NCBI GenBank assembly: GCA_019456305.1
Contig: VRUD01000005.1
Span: 1 to 34,103 of the forward strand
Reading direction: 5' to 3'
DNA length: 34,103 bases
Source of the DNA: Cytophagales bacterium
GTDB lineage: Bacteria > Bacteroidota > Bacteroidia > Cytophagales > VRUD01
In this document: positions 23,750 through 30,977 of the stretch, in pieces
Numbering within the stretch: position 1 is the stretch's first letter
How the letters are laid out: each line of letters begins with the position of its first letter
The notes under the pieces: model-generated
What the model saw: only the letters and a program-made list of their open reading frames with translations
Told to the model about the DNA's origin: nothing
The model's database searches: none
Position numbers and translations under genes: made by a program

Positions 23750-23891
23750 AATCTTAGATAGCAATTAAGTGGTAAAGATAAAATTATTCTACTAAATAAA
23801 CATAAATTAAATAAAGATTTGTATCTTTACGATTAAAAATGCTAAATAAAAATAAACTACAGATACAAACCAATATATACGCATTAAAATA

Positions 23892-23899
23892 TAACTTTG
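23892..23899 (+). promoter_or_regulatory. Candidate -7 box (TAACTTTG) for the paa operon
   Basis: TAACTTTG matches TAnnTTTG exactly and lies 78 bases before the paaA ATG. A palindrome at 23925-23960 would fall in the leader. The -33 element is not clear. Confidence 0.45.
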
Positions 23900-23924
23900 G
23901 TAAAGAAATATAAATTATCTAATC

Positions 23925-23960
23925 ACCTGTCTGCGTCCCGGGCACTCGGGACAGGCAGGT
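23925..23960. repeat. Palindrome in the paaA leader
   Basis: ACCTGTCT pairs imperfectly with AGGCAGGT around a GTCCCGGGCACTCGGGAC core, a diverged relative of the CCCGAGTACTCGGG family. It sits between the candidate promoter and paaA. Confidence 0.75.
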
Positions 23961-23976
23961 AAAATCACTAAATATC

Positions 23977-24963
23977 ATGTACGGAGGAGGTAACATATTC
24001 GAAACCACAAAAACTGACGATCTCAAAAATGAAGATCCGGAGAAATTATCTGAATTTGAAGCACGTATCAATCGCGGGGAAAAAATAGAACCCTCAGACT
24101 GGATGCCTGCTTTATATCGTAAACAGCTAATACGAATGATAGAGCAGCACGCCAATTCAGAGATCATAGGGGCATTGCCCGAAGGCACCTGGATAACAAG
24201 AGCCCCTGGCTTTAAGCGTAAACTTGCCTTAATGGCAAAAGTACAGGATGAAGTGGGCCATTGCCAATTACTGTACAGCGCTGCCGAAACACTTGGCAAA
24301 CCAAGGGAAGCCATGATCAATGACCTGATCAACGGCAAATCAAAATACTCCAATGTATTCAATTATCCTGCGTTCACGTGGGCTGATTCTACGGTTATTT
24401 CATGGCTTGTAGATGCAGGCGCCATCGTAAATCAACTTGCCAATGCCAAAGGAAGCTATGGACCCTATTGCAGGGCGCTGGACAGAATTTGTGCAGAAGA
24501 ATCCTTCCACCTCAAATATGGACATGATGCAGTAGTAAGTCTTGCAACAGGTACAACCAAACAAAGAAAAATGATCCAGGAAGCCCTCAGCCGCTGGTGG
24601 GCGCCCATCATGCACTTTTTCGGCCCCCCTGATAAAATAAGCGTCCATACTGAAATACTGATGAAATGGAAGGTAAAAATGGCAACCAATGATGATATGC
24701 GCCAGACATTCCTGGATATGTATGTCCCTAAGATCTGGGAGCTTGGATTGACTGTACCCGATCCGAAGCTGCATAAAAACAAAGATACAGGCAAATGGGA
24801 ATATACAGAACCGGACTGGGATGAGTTTTTTAAAGTTATCAATGGTGATGGCCCCTGTAACAAGGAAAGGCTGGCTGTTCGCAGGATGGCAGAGGAACGG
24901 GGTAAGTGGGTGAGGCAGGCGTTGTTGAGTAAAGAGGTTGCTTATGTGCAGCCGTTGGCTTAA
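23977..24963 (+). CDS. paaA: Phenylacetyl-CoA epoxidase catalytic subunit
   Basis: PaaA is the diiron subunit that epoxidises the aromatic ring of phenylacetyl-CoA. Residues of the carboxylate-bridged iron site are in VQDEVGHCQ and [13 protein letters not shown]. Further family marks are [39 protein letters not shown] and the C-terminal DPDW-like [19 protein letters not shown]. At 328 residues it is of normal length. It begins the operon continued by paaB, paaC and paaD, with a two-gene insertion before paaB. Confidence 0.97.
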   Translation: MYGGGNIFETTKTDDLKNEDPEKLSEFEARINRGEKIEPSDWMPALYRKQLIRMIEQHANSEIIGALPEGTWITRAPGFKRKLALMAKVQDEVGHCQLLYSAAETLGKPREAMINDLINGKSKYSNVFNYPAFTWADSTVISWLVDAGAIVNQLANAKGSYGPYCRALDRICAEESFHLKYGHDAVVSLATGTTKQRKMIQEALSRWWAPIMHFFGPPDKISVHTEILMKWKVKMATNDDMRQTFLDMYVPKIWELGLTVPDPKLHKNKDTGKWEYTEPDWDEFFKVINGDGPCNKERLAVRRMAEERGKWVRQALLSKEVAYVQPLA

Positions 24964-25048
24964 TTGTACCTCAACATTCATGTCGAGAATAAAATATATA
25001 TTAAAAATTTAAGATTAACTAAACAAAAAATATTTAAATACAATTACA

Positions 25049-25261
25049 ATGGATGAAACTTTTAATTGGTTCACAAAAGCAGATCTGACTAAATACGAGA
25101 ATAAGTATATCTCTATTGTAGATAAACAGGTAGTATGTGCAGATGAAGACCCGGAAGTAGTCTACGAAACTGCTAAAAAGAAATATCCAGGCAAAGAAGT
25201 GGTACTTTGGAAGGTGCCTAATGCTGAAATTTGCATTTTTATACTTAAAAGAATTAGATGA
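25049..25261 (+). CDS. DUF5678-like small protein
   Basis: The 70-residue protein has the compact pattern FTKADLTKYENKYISIVDKQVVC and DPEVVYETAKKKYPGKEVVLWKVPN, which matches DUF5678 proteins as I know them. Function is unknown. Its stop overlaps the start of the retropepsin-like gene (ATGA), so the two form a coupled pair inserted between paaA and paaB. Confidence 0.7.
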   Translation: MDETFNWFTKADLTKYENKYISIVDKQVVCADEDPEVVYETAKKKYPGKEVVLWKVPNAEICIFILKRIR

Positions 25262-25665
25262 TTGAATTTGATTACAGACAGGAGCGTCTTCGATCGGGAG
25301 AGATAATATTTAGACCAGTTGCTAACATCTATATTCTCAGGAATAACAAAGAATGGATTTCTGAAAATTTCTATATAGATTCAGGTGCAGATTACACCAT
25401 GATCTCTTATCGTATGGGTATATTCTTAGGTTTGGAAAAAATTGCTTTAGATGTAAAACAAATGGGGGGAATTGGTGGAGCTATTACTGCAAGATTTGCA
25501 ATTGTTCCAATGAGAATAGAAAAACATCAATTTAATTGTACTATTGCCTGGGCTCAGATTGAACAAGTTCCCTTACTATTGGGTAGAAAAAATGTATTTG
25601 ATAATTTTGATATAAAATTCCAACAAAGAAAAAAAAAGACTGCTTTTGAATGGCAAAAATCATAA
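25258..25665 (+). CDS. Retropepsin-like aspartic protease domain protein
   Basis: The 135-residue protein contains the aspartic protease signature FYIDSGADYTMIS (about residues 38-50), with hydrophobic strands and the second-half pattern VPLLLGRKNVFDNFDI, as in retropepsin-like single-domain proteases that act as dimers. No signal peptide is seen, so it is probably cytoplasmic. It is coupled to the upstream DUF5678-like gene. Whether it is an active protease, and whether it acts on that partner, is unknown. Confidence 0.75.
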   Translation: MIEFDYRQERLRSGEIIFRPVANIYILRNNKEWISENFYIDSGADYTMISYRMGIFLGLEKIALDVKQMGGIGGAITARFAIVPMRIEKHQFNCTIAWAQIEQVPLLLGRKNVFDNFDIKFQQRKKKTAFEWQKS

Positions 25666-25672
25666 ATCTAAT

Positions 25673-26350
25673 ATGAAATCATTAGACCCACGCATCACCA
25701 GATTAAAATTGCCCGAAAAGTGGGATAATGAGATCAACAAATCCCCTTTGGATCAATTTGGAACCTGGGAAGTTTTTCATCAAAGGAAAGAAGGAATCCC
25801 TTACACGTATGTAGGGCCCGTGCATGCTCCAAACCAGGATATGGCATTTCTTTTTGCCAAGGAGCAGTATAGCAGAAGATATACATGCAGCGGGTTATGG
25901 ATCGTGAAAACCCAAAATGTTTTTGTAACAGAATACATTGATTCTGAAGAAAACATATACGATAAATTTACAGGAAAGGGTATTCCTAACAGTGCAGCCG
26001 GTTCGGAACAATTTGAGATATTTCATCTCAACAAAAGAGGTAAGCAGCATGTACATGCTTACAACGTTAAGGCCGGGAATTATGAATCAGCAATCTTTGA
26101 AGCTAAAAAGCTTATTCTGAGCCCCGCCAATGGCAGGGAGGAACCCCCTAATAAAAAAGCCCCTATCCTTAACATTTGGGTAATTAAAACAAGTGACATA
26201 TTATTTTCTAACGATGAAGACAAGGACATCTGGAATACTGTATCAGAAAAAAAATACCGTGACGCTATTGCTTATAAGTCAATGGATAAGATCAACAGGT
26301 TTAAGGAAGAACGGAGGAAAAGTGGCGGTGACAGTAGCAATAGGCAGTAA
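25673..26350 (+). CDS. paaB: Phenylacetyl-CoA epoxidase subunit B with two PaaB domains
   Basis: PaaB is a small structural subunit bridging PaaA-PaaC dimers. The first PaaB domain is at about residues 25-90 (FGTWEVFHQRKEGIPYTYVGPVHAP, MAFLFAKEQYSRRYTCSGLWIVKT), and a diverged second copy is at about 110-185 (FEIFHLNKRGKQHVHAYNVKAGNYESAIFEAKK, LNIWVIKTSD). Proteobacterial PaaB has one domain of about 95 residues; here there are 225 residues. The start is the ATG at 25673 (MKSLDPRITRLK). The last residues (about GDSSNRQ) and the stop codon are encoded by a heptamer repeat run. Confidence 0.9.
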   Translation: MKSLDPRITRLKLPEKWDNEINKSPLDQFGTWEVFHQRKEGIPYTYVGPVHAPNQDMAFLFAKEQYSRRYTCSGLWIVKTQNVFVTEYIDSEENIYDKFTGKGIPNSAAGSEQFEIFHLNKRGKQHVHAYNVKAGNYESAIFEAKKLILSPANGREEPPNKKAPILNIWVIKTSDILFSNDEDKDIWNTVSEKKYRDAIAYKSMDKINRFKEERRKSGGDSSNRQ

Positions 26351-26390
26351 ACAGTAGACAGTAGACAAGTAGACAATGACTATAACTATG
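26328..26390. repeat. GACAGTA heptamer run covering the paaB end and paaC start
   Basis: Degenerate 7-bp units (GACAGTA, GGCAGTA, AACAGTA, GACAGTA...) begin inside the last paaB codons, supply its TAA stop and run to the paaC start. Confidence 0.8.
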
Positions 26391-27140
26391 AACGAATTAG
26401 CTATTAAAGACCTTTTATACAAAATTGCAGATGACCAGCTCATCATTGGCCACAGAAATTCCGAATGGACGGGTCTGGGCCCCTTGCTGGAAGAAGATAT
26501 CGCATTTTCGTCTATGGCCCAGGATAAAGTTGGTCATTGTTTTGCATTTTATAAATTATTGAACCAGTTGGGTGAAGCAGATCCTGATTCTGTTGCTTTC
26601 GACAGAAAAGCTGCTGGATTTCACTGCTGCCACCTGGTTGAATTACCAATTGGCGAATACGATTTCAGCCTGATCCGGCATTTTTTATTTGATACTGCCG
26701 AAATGATCCGCTTTGAAATGTTAAGTAATTCATCCTGGGAACCTGTTGCGCAAATTTCCAAAAAGCTCACTGGAGAGGTTAAATATCACACTATGCACGC
26801 TAAAATATGGATAAAACAACTTGGAAGTGCATCTGAAAGTATAGAACGGTTGCAAAGATCATTAGAATATACCCTACCTTTCGCCCTGGGAATCTTTGAG
26901 CCATCAAAATTCGAAAAAGAATTGGCTGAAGAAAACATTTTTGAAGGAGAAAACGTTTTAAAAGAAAAGTGGATAGAAAGGGTTGAAGAGGTCATCAGCA
27001 AGACTGGTTTGGAAATGCCCGATCATAAGATCATGAGTCCATCATTCGGTGGAAGGTACGGTGAGCACACTGAACATTTGCAGCCCTTGCTAAATGAAAT
27101 GTCAGAAGTTTTTAATATTGATCCAACGGCAGAGTGGTAA
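26388..27140 (+). CDS. paaC: Phenylacetyl-CoA epoxidase subunit C
   Basis: A ferritin-like helical subunit without its own diiron site, pairing with PaaA. Recognised by LLYKIADDQLIIGHRNSEWTGLGPLLEEDIAF, MAQDKVGHCFAFYKLL and the C-terminal MPDHKIMSPSFGGRYGEHTEHLQPLLNEM. In many PaaC proteins the central motif reads DExGH; here it is DKVGH. The frame also opens at 26376 (MTITMNEL), but those codons belong to the repeat run, so I start it at 26388. Confidence 0.93.
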   Translation: MNELAIKDLLYKIADDQLIIGHRNSEWTGLGPLLEEDIAFSSMAQDKVGHCFAFYKLLNQLGEADPDSVAFDRKAAGFHCCHLVELPIGEYDFSLIRHFLFDTAEMIRFEMLSNSSWEPVAQISKKLTGEVKYHTMHAKIWIKQLGSASESIERLQRSLEYTLPFALGIFEPSKFEKELAEENIFEGENVLKEKWIERVEEVISKTGLEMPDHKIMSPSFGGRYGEHTEHLQPLLNEMSEVFNIDPTAEW

Positions 27141-27151
27141 GAGCAATGACG

Positions 27152-27169
27152 AAGTACGAATTCGTACTT
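27152..27169. repeat. 18-bp perfect palindrome between paaC and paaD
   Basis: AAGTACGAATTCGTACTT is fully self-complementary and lies 11 bases after the paaC stop and 14 before the paaD start. Confidence 0.7.
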
Positions 27170-27183
27170 TCTAAATTCTATTG

Positions 27184-27669
27184 ATGAAACTAACTAAAAA
27201 AATAGTACTCAATTATCTTCATGAAGTCAAAGACCCTGAAATTCCGGTGTTATCATTGGTTGACCTGGGAGTGATTACCAATATAGATATCTCTGCCAAT
27301 GACCATGTAAAGGTAGAAATGATACCCACCTTCATGGGCTGTCCGGCCATTGATTATATGAAAGCAGACGTGATAAAAGCGCTTAAAGAAAAAGGCATAG
27401 AAAATTGCGAAGTCAACGTAACAATAAACAAACAATGGAATTCAAATCTGATCACTGAAAAGGGCAGGCGCGCAATTAAATCGTTTGGGCTTGCCCCACC
27501 ACAAATACACAACATGAACGTTGAGGTTGATATTATTGAGAATGTAGCATGCCCGTTTTGTGATAATAAAAATACCGAGCTTAAAAATCCTTTTGGCCCG
27601 ACCCTGTGCCGGTCCATGCATTATTGTAATGATTGCAATCAAATGTTTGAACAGTTCAAACCCATATAA
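27184..27669 (+). CDS. paaD: Phenylacetyl-CoA epoxidase subunit D
   Basis: A MIP18/DUF59 domain at about residues 5-90 (VKDPEIPVLSLVDLGVI, PTFMGCPAIDYMKADVIKAL) is followed by a C-terminal Cys-rich part (ACPFCDNKNTELKNPFGPTLC, YCNDCNQMFEQFKP). This is the PaaD layout, thought to help mature the iron site of the complex. A TTG at 27181 directly precedes the ATG used here. The reductase subunit gene paaE, which normally follows, is absent from the window. Confidence 0.93.
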   Translation: MKLTKKIVLNYLHEVKDPEIPVLSLVDLGVITNIDISANDHVKVEMIPTFMGCPAIDYMKADVIKALKEKGIENCEVNVTINKQWNSNLITEKGRRAIKSFGLAPPQIHNMNVEVDIIENVACPFCDNKNTELKNPFGPTLCRSMHYCNDCNQMFEQFKPI

Positions 27670-27679
27670 TGGACGGCAT

Positions 27680-27725
27680 CGTCCGACCACTAAGGGTTGC
27701 TCTGGCGCTGGAAAGTGGTCAGACG
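27680..27725. repeat. Hairpin after paaD
   Basis: CGTCCGACCACT pairs with AGTGGTCAGACG with one mismatch around a 22-base loop. It begins 11 bases after the paaD stop and may end the paa transcript. Confidence 0.7.
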
Positions 27726-27791
27726 AATAGTGTTGGCAAAATAAAAGTAATTATTAATTTTTCTATTATACTCATTAAACCTTTTAAAATC

Positions 27792-28379
27792 ATGAAACTT
27801 AAATATTTAATCTACTGTCTGGTACTTTCTATACTCATATTCTCATGTGAAAGAAAGAAAAGAGCTGCTGCGACTTCTGAAGAAGCGATCGCGAAAGTAA
27901 AAGTTGATATTGAGGCGCTATCTGATAGCATTAAAATTGCCTGGGAGGAGATGATAGCTGATGATGACCAAATGTTAAGTGATATAAAAAGGCTGCTGGA
28001 GGAAATTTCATATACGTCAAAGTACAACGTATTATTGCACGATTCATTAATAAAATTACGTGAAAAATTAATACAGGCAAGGTATGACGAGAACAGTATG
28101 GCGGCATCCGAAAAAATTGATCAGTATGATGAGCTTACTGATTCACTTATAAACGGATTAATGAGATTGCTTACAACAACGCCAGACATTGCAAGTTATC
28201 CCTTATGTGGAGAATTGATCAGTGAGATCAAGCATTCTTATAACAAGGCAATTTTATACAGGATAGGATACGATGATTGGGCAAAGAAGTATAATGAATA
28301 CATCAAAAAAAATAAAAAACAAATTAAAAAATTGGGCAGGCAATATAAAGAGAAGCCATTGTTTGAGATACAGGACTAA
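27792..28379 (+). CDS. Coiled-coil lipoprotein (LemA-like pattern)
   Basis: The signal MKLKYLIYCLVLSILIFSC places the lipidated Cys at residue 19. The rest is long charged helices (IEALSDSIKIAWEEMIADDDQM, LHDSLIKLREKLIQARYDEN) ending in WAKKYNEYIKKNKKQIKKLG. The arrangement of an early AWxxM helix and a late YNxYIKKN helix recalls LemA proteins, but the similarity is weak. The frame is open upstream to 27669 through a repeat; the ATG at 27792 begins the signal peptide. Confidence 0.65.
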   Translation: MKLKYLIYCLVLSILIFSCERKKRAAATSEEAIAKVKVDIEALSDSIKIAWEEMIADDDQMLSDIKRLLEEISYTSKYNVLLHDSLIKLREKLIQARYDENSMAASEKIDQYDELTDSLINGLMRLLTTTPDIASYPLCGELISEIKHSYNKAILYRIGYDDWAKKYNEYIKKNKKQIKKLGRQYKEKPLFEIQD

Positions 28380-28384
28380 ATAAT

Positions 28385-29947
28385 TTACAATTTCTTTACT
28401 TTTTCTTGAAGAATTGAAAGGGCAAGGTCAATCGTTTCCAAATGCGTCCTGAAGCAAAGCACTGCCAAACGAATATAAAATTTACCATCAATCAGGGTCG
28501 AAGAAAGAAAAACCCTGCCATCTTTCCGTATTTCCTCCACCAACTTCTCATTGAATAGATTGACATCTTCCTCTTTTTGTGGGACTACTGACGTGCCACC
28601 GCTCTTAGAGATGGAACGCCTGCCTGAAGCTGGAATATATCTGAAAATGACAACAGAAAGATGAGGGTATGGGCCAACTTCGAATCCATCAATGGCCTGG
28701 ATTTTTTCATAAAAATACCGGGCTAACAGGATCTTTTCTTCCAAAGCGGCCTTAAAAGGCGTTAATCCAAACAATTTTAACGGCAGCCAAAGACGTAACC
28801 CTTTAAAATGTTTTGTAAGCTCAGGAGAAAGATCGGCAGGTGAGTGCAGGGAGCTGTCCCCCACAGAATCAGGATTTCGCTGTCGCTCAATATGCCTGCT
28901 CCCTGCAACTGCTTTTTCTGCATCCTGCATATAATAAGCCGTATAGCGATGGGATTGATAAAGGTGATCCGTATTTTTGACCAATACAGCGCCTGATCCA
29001 TAAGGAAGGAAAAGCCCTTTATGTGGGTCCACAACAATTGAATCTGCTTTGTTTAGCGCTTTAATATGTTTCCAACTGGCAGAAAATAATTTCTTTCCTT
29101 TATCGCAAAGTGTAAAAAATCCACCGTAGGCAGCATCTACATGAAGCCAGAGCTTGTATTTTTGAGCTATAGTTCCAATATCAGAAATAGGGTCTACGGC
29201 CCCTGTGTCTGTTGTTCCTGCTGACACAATAATAAGCCAGGGTATTAATCCTTGCTTTTTGTCTTTCTGCAAAACATTTTCAAGCGCATTGGTATCCATG
29301 CCGAAATTATGATCCATTGGAATATATCTCGTTACTGCTTCACCCAATCCCGCTATCCGGATTGATTTATCAACAGAATGATGTACCTGGCGGGTAAGAT
29401 AAATAACGGCTTTATGATAATCCTTCCCTTGTAGTGGATGTGCATCTCTTGCAGTAACAATTGCAATCAGATTAGCAAGAGAGCCACCGGAAGTCAGATT
29501 TCCACCGGCTGTTTTAGGATAGCCAATTATATTGCACATCCATTCAATCAGCATGTTTTCCATCCTCACAGCGCCAGGTCCTGCAAAAAACACCCCTGCA
29601 TAGTGGTTTGTAATAGCAGCGATGTAGTCACCAAGCGCTGAGGGGTAAATTCCACCTCCGGGTATATATGCCAGGTGGCCGCCTGATGCGGGATTCAGGC
29701 CTGGTTTATCCAGGTTATCTTCAATAATCCTGATTGCAGCGTCTATATCAATAGGTTCGTCACCAATTGGTGAATCATATAAGCCTATACCATTATCTTC
29801 AGATATATTGTAGGTTAGCGTGGTATTGATCTTGTTCAAAAAGTTTTCGGTATAGTCAATTACTTTATCTCTGATATTTTTTCGTTCTTCAGTAAGAGGT
29901 TCCAGGCGCTTAGCTACAAGTTCGAGTTGTTTGATCTTATTTAGCAT
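28385..29947 (-). CDS. PLP-dependent decarboxylase (group II) with a palindromic insertion
   Basis: An aromatic-amino-acid/glutamate decarboxylase-type fold I enzyme. Visible marks: GNLTSGGSLANLIAI, TRQVHHSVDKSIRIAGLG (cofactor-stacking His), SAGTTDTGAVDPI, LHVDAAYGGFFTLC (Asp and Ala of the cofactor site) and the PLP lysine in VVDPHKGLFLPYG. The substrate cannot be told from sequence. The 520 residues exceed the usual 470-480. Residues about 347-368 (SRHIERQRNPDSVGDSSLHS) are encoded by a 63-bp inverted repeat and interrupt the stretch leading to DLSPELTKHFKGLRLWLP. A second odd block (GRRSISKSGGTSVVPQ, about 28568-28620) may be another insertion. Confidence 0.88.
   Translation of the reverse strand: MLNKIKQLELVAKRLEPLTEERKNIRDKVIDYTENFLNKINTTLTYNISEDNGIGLYDSPIGDEPIDIDAAIRIIEDNLDKPGLNPASGGHLAYIPGGGIYPSALGDYIAAITNHYAGVFFAGPGAVRMENMLIEWMCNIIGYPKTAGGNLTSGGSLANLIAIVTARDAHPLQGKDYHKAVIYLTRQVHHSVDKSIRIAGLGEAVTRYIPMDHNFGMDTNALENVLQKDKKQGLIPWLIIVSAGTTDTGAVDPISDIGTIAQKYKLWLHVDAAYGGFFTLCDKGKKLFSASWKHIKALNKADSIVVDPHKGLFLPYGSGAVLVKNTDHLYQSHRYTAYYMQDAEKAVAGSRHIERQRNPDSVGDSSLHSPADLSPELTKHFKGLRLWLPLKLFGLTPFKAALEEKILLARYFYEKIQAIDGFEVGPYPHLSVVIFRYIPASGRRSISKSGGTSVVPQKEEDVNLFNEKLVEEIRKDGRVFLSSTLIDGKFYIRLAVLCFRTHLETIDLALSILQEKVKKL
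28845..28907. repeat. 63-bp inverted repeat inserted in the decarboxylase gene
   Basis: Perfect 10-bp ends (TGCAGGGAGC at 28845-28854 and its complement at 28898-28907) enclose 43 bases containing ATTGAGCGACAGCGAAAT on the coding strand. It spans 21 codons and keeps the frame. Confidence 0.82.
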
Positions 29948-30025
29948 GCTGTAAATTTAACATTTTATCCACAATATCTTTGATTTAAATTTAGTACTTT
30001 CTATTCTTGTAAATTATATTTTTTT

Positions 30026-30070
30026 AACCAAGAATTACGCGAATATTTTTAATTAGTGTAATTAGTGGTT
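30026..30070. repeat. CACGAATTA palindrome upstream of the SDR gene
   Basis: The third, shorter and diverged copy of the family at 12895-12964, ending 7 bases before the SDR ATG. Confidence 0.75.
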
Positions 30071-30077
30071 TCAAAAC

Positions 30078-30929
30078 ATGGAAAACAAAATCTGTCTCAT
30101 TACCGGTGCAAATGCAGGGATTGGAAAATTTACTGCAATGGGATTGGCGAAATCAGGCGCTAAAGTGATCATGGTGAGTAGAAACAAGGAGAAAGGAGAA
30201 AAAGCATTACAGGAAATTGTGGAAAAAACCGGAAATAACCAGGTGGAATTACTCACTGCCGATTTTACTTCATTTGAATCGGTAAAAAAACTCGTACTTG
30301 AGTTTCTTTCTAAATATAATAAATTAGATGTGCTCATTAATAATGCCGGCACATTTTTTTCTGAACTTCAGTACAGCAAAGACGGGATTGAAATGCAGTT
30401 TGCCGTAAATCACCTCGCTCCGTTTTTACTTACCAACCTATTGCTTGATACGCTTAAAAAATCTTCATCTTCAAGGATAATCAATGTTTCATCAAAATTA
30501 CATTACAGGGGCAGCATTGATTTTGATGATCTGTACCTTAAAAAAGGGTATGATGGTTTGAAGGCATACTGCCAGTCAAAATTAGCCAATGTATTATTTA
30601 CTTACGAGCTATCCCGTAGATTAGAAGACACAGGTATCACGGCCAACTGCCTTCACCCAGGCGGAGTAAGGACAGGGCTTGTAAATAAAAACGCGTCAGG
30701 AATTTATAAAATAGGGTGGATATTTCTTAAGCCATTTATGATCTCACCGGCAACAGGAGCAATAACTTCCATTTACCTTGCCAGTTCAAATGAAGTAGAG
30801 GGGATCACAGGAAAATATTTTGATAAGTGTAAACCTAAAAGGTCTTCAAGGATTTCTTGTGACAGGGAAATAGCTGGCAGGTTATGGGAGGTGAGTGAAA
30901 AGTTAACGGGGATTTTAAGGTCTTTTTGA
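30078..30929 (+). CDS. Short-chain dehydrogenase/reductase (retinol dehydrogenase-like)
   Basis: Rossmann-fold NAD(P)-dependent oxidoreductase. Cofactor motif TGANAGIGKFTA (about residues 9-20) followed by VSRNKEKGE, which favours NADP; NNAG at 88-91; catalytic Ser in INVSSKLHYRG; and the active-site YxxxK in KAYCQSKLANVLF. The C-terminal CLHPGGVRTGLVNK resembles retinol dehydrogenase/WW-oxidoreductase relatives. Substrate unknown. The gene is divergent from the decarboxylase. Confidence 0.9.
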   Translation: MENKICLITGANAGIGKFTAMGLAKSGAKVIMVSRNKEKGEKALQEIVEKTGNNQVELLTADFTSFESVKKLVLEFLSKYNKLDVLINNAGTFFSELQYSKDGIEMQFAVNHLAPFLLTNLLLDTLKKSSSSRIINVSSKLHYRGSIDFDDLYLKKGYDGLKAYCQSKLANVLFTYELSRRLEDTGITANCLHPGGVRTGLVNKNASGIYKIGWIFLKPFMISPATGAITSIYLASSNEVEGITGKYFDKCKPKRSSRISCDREIAGRLWEVSEKLTGILRSF

Positions 30930-30977
30930 ACATGAGGCATAACAAGGATGCAAACAATATTTCGTTTATGTGATAAT

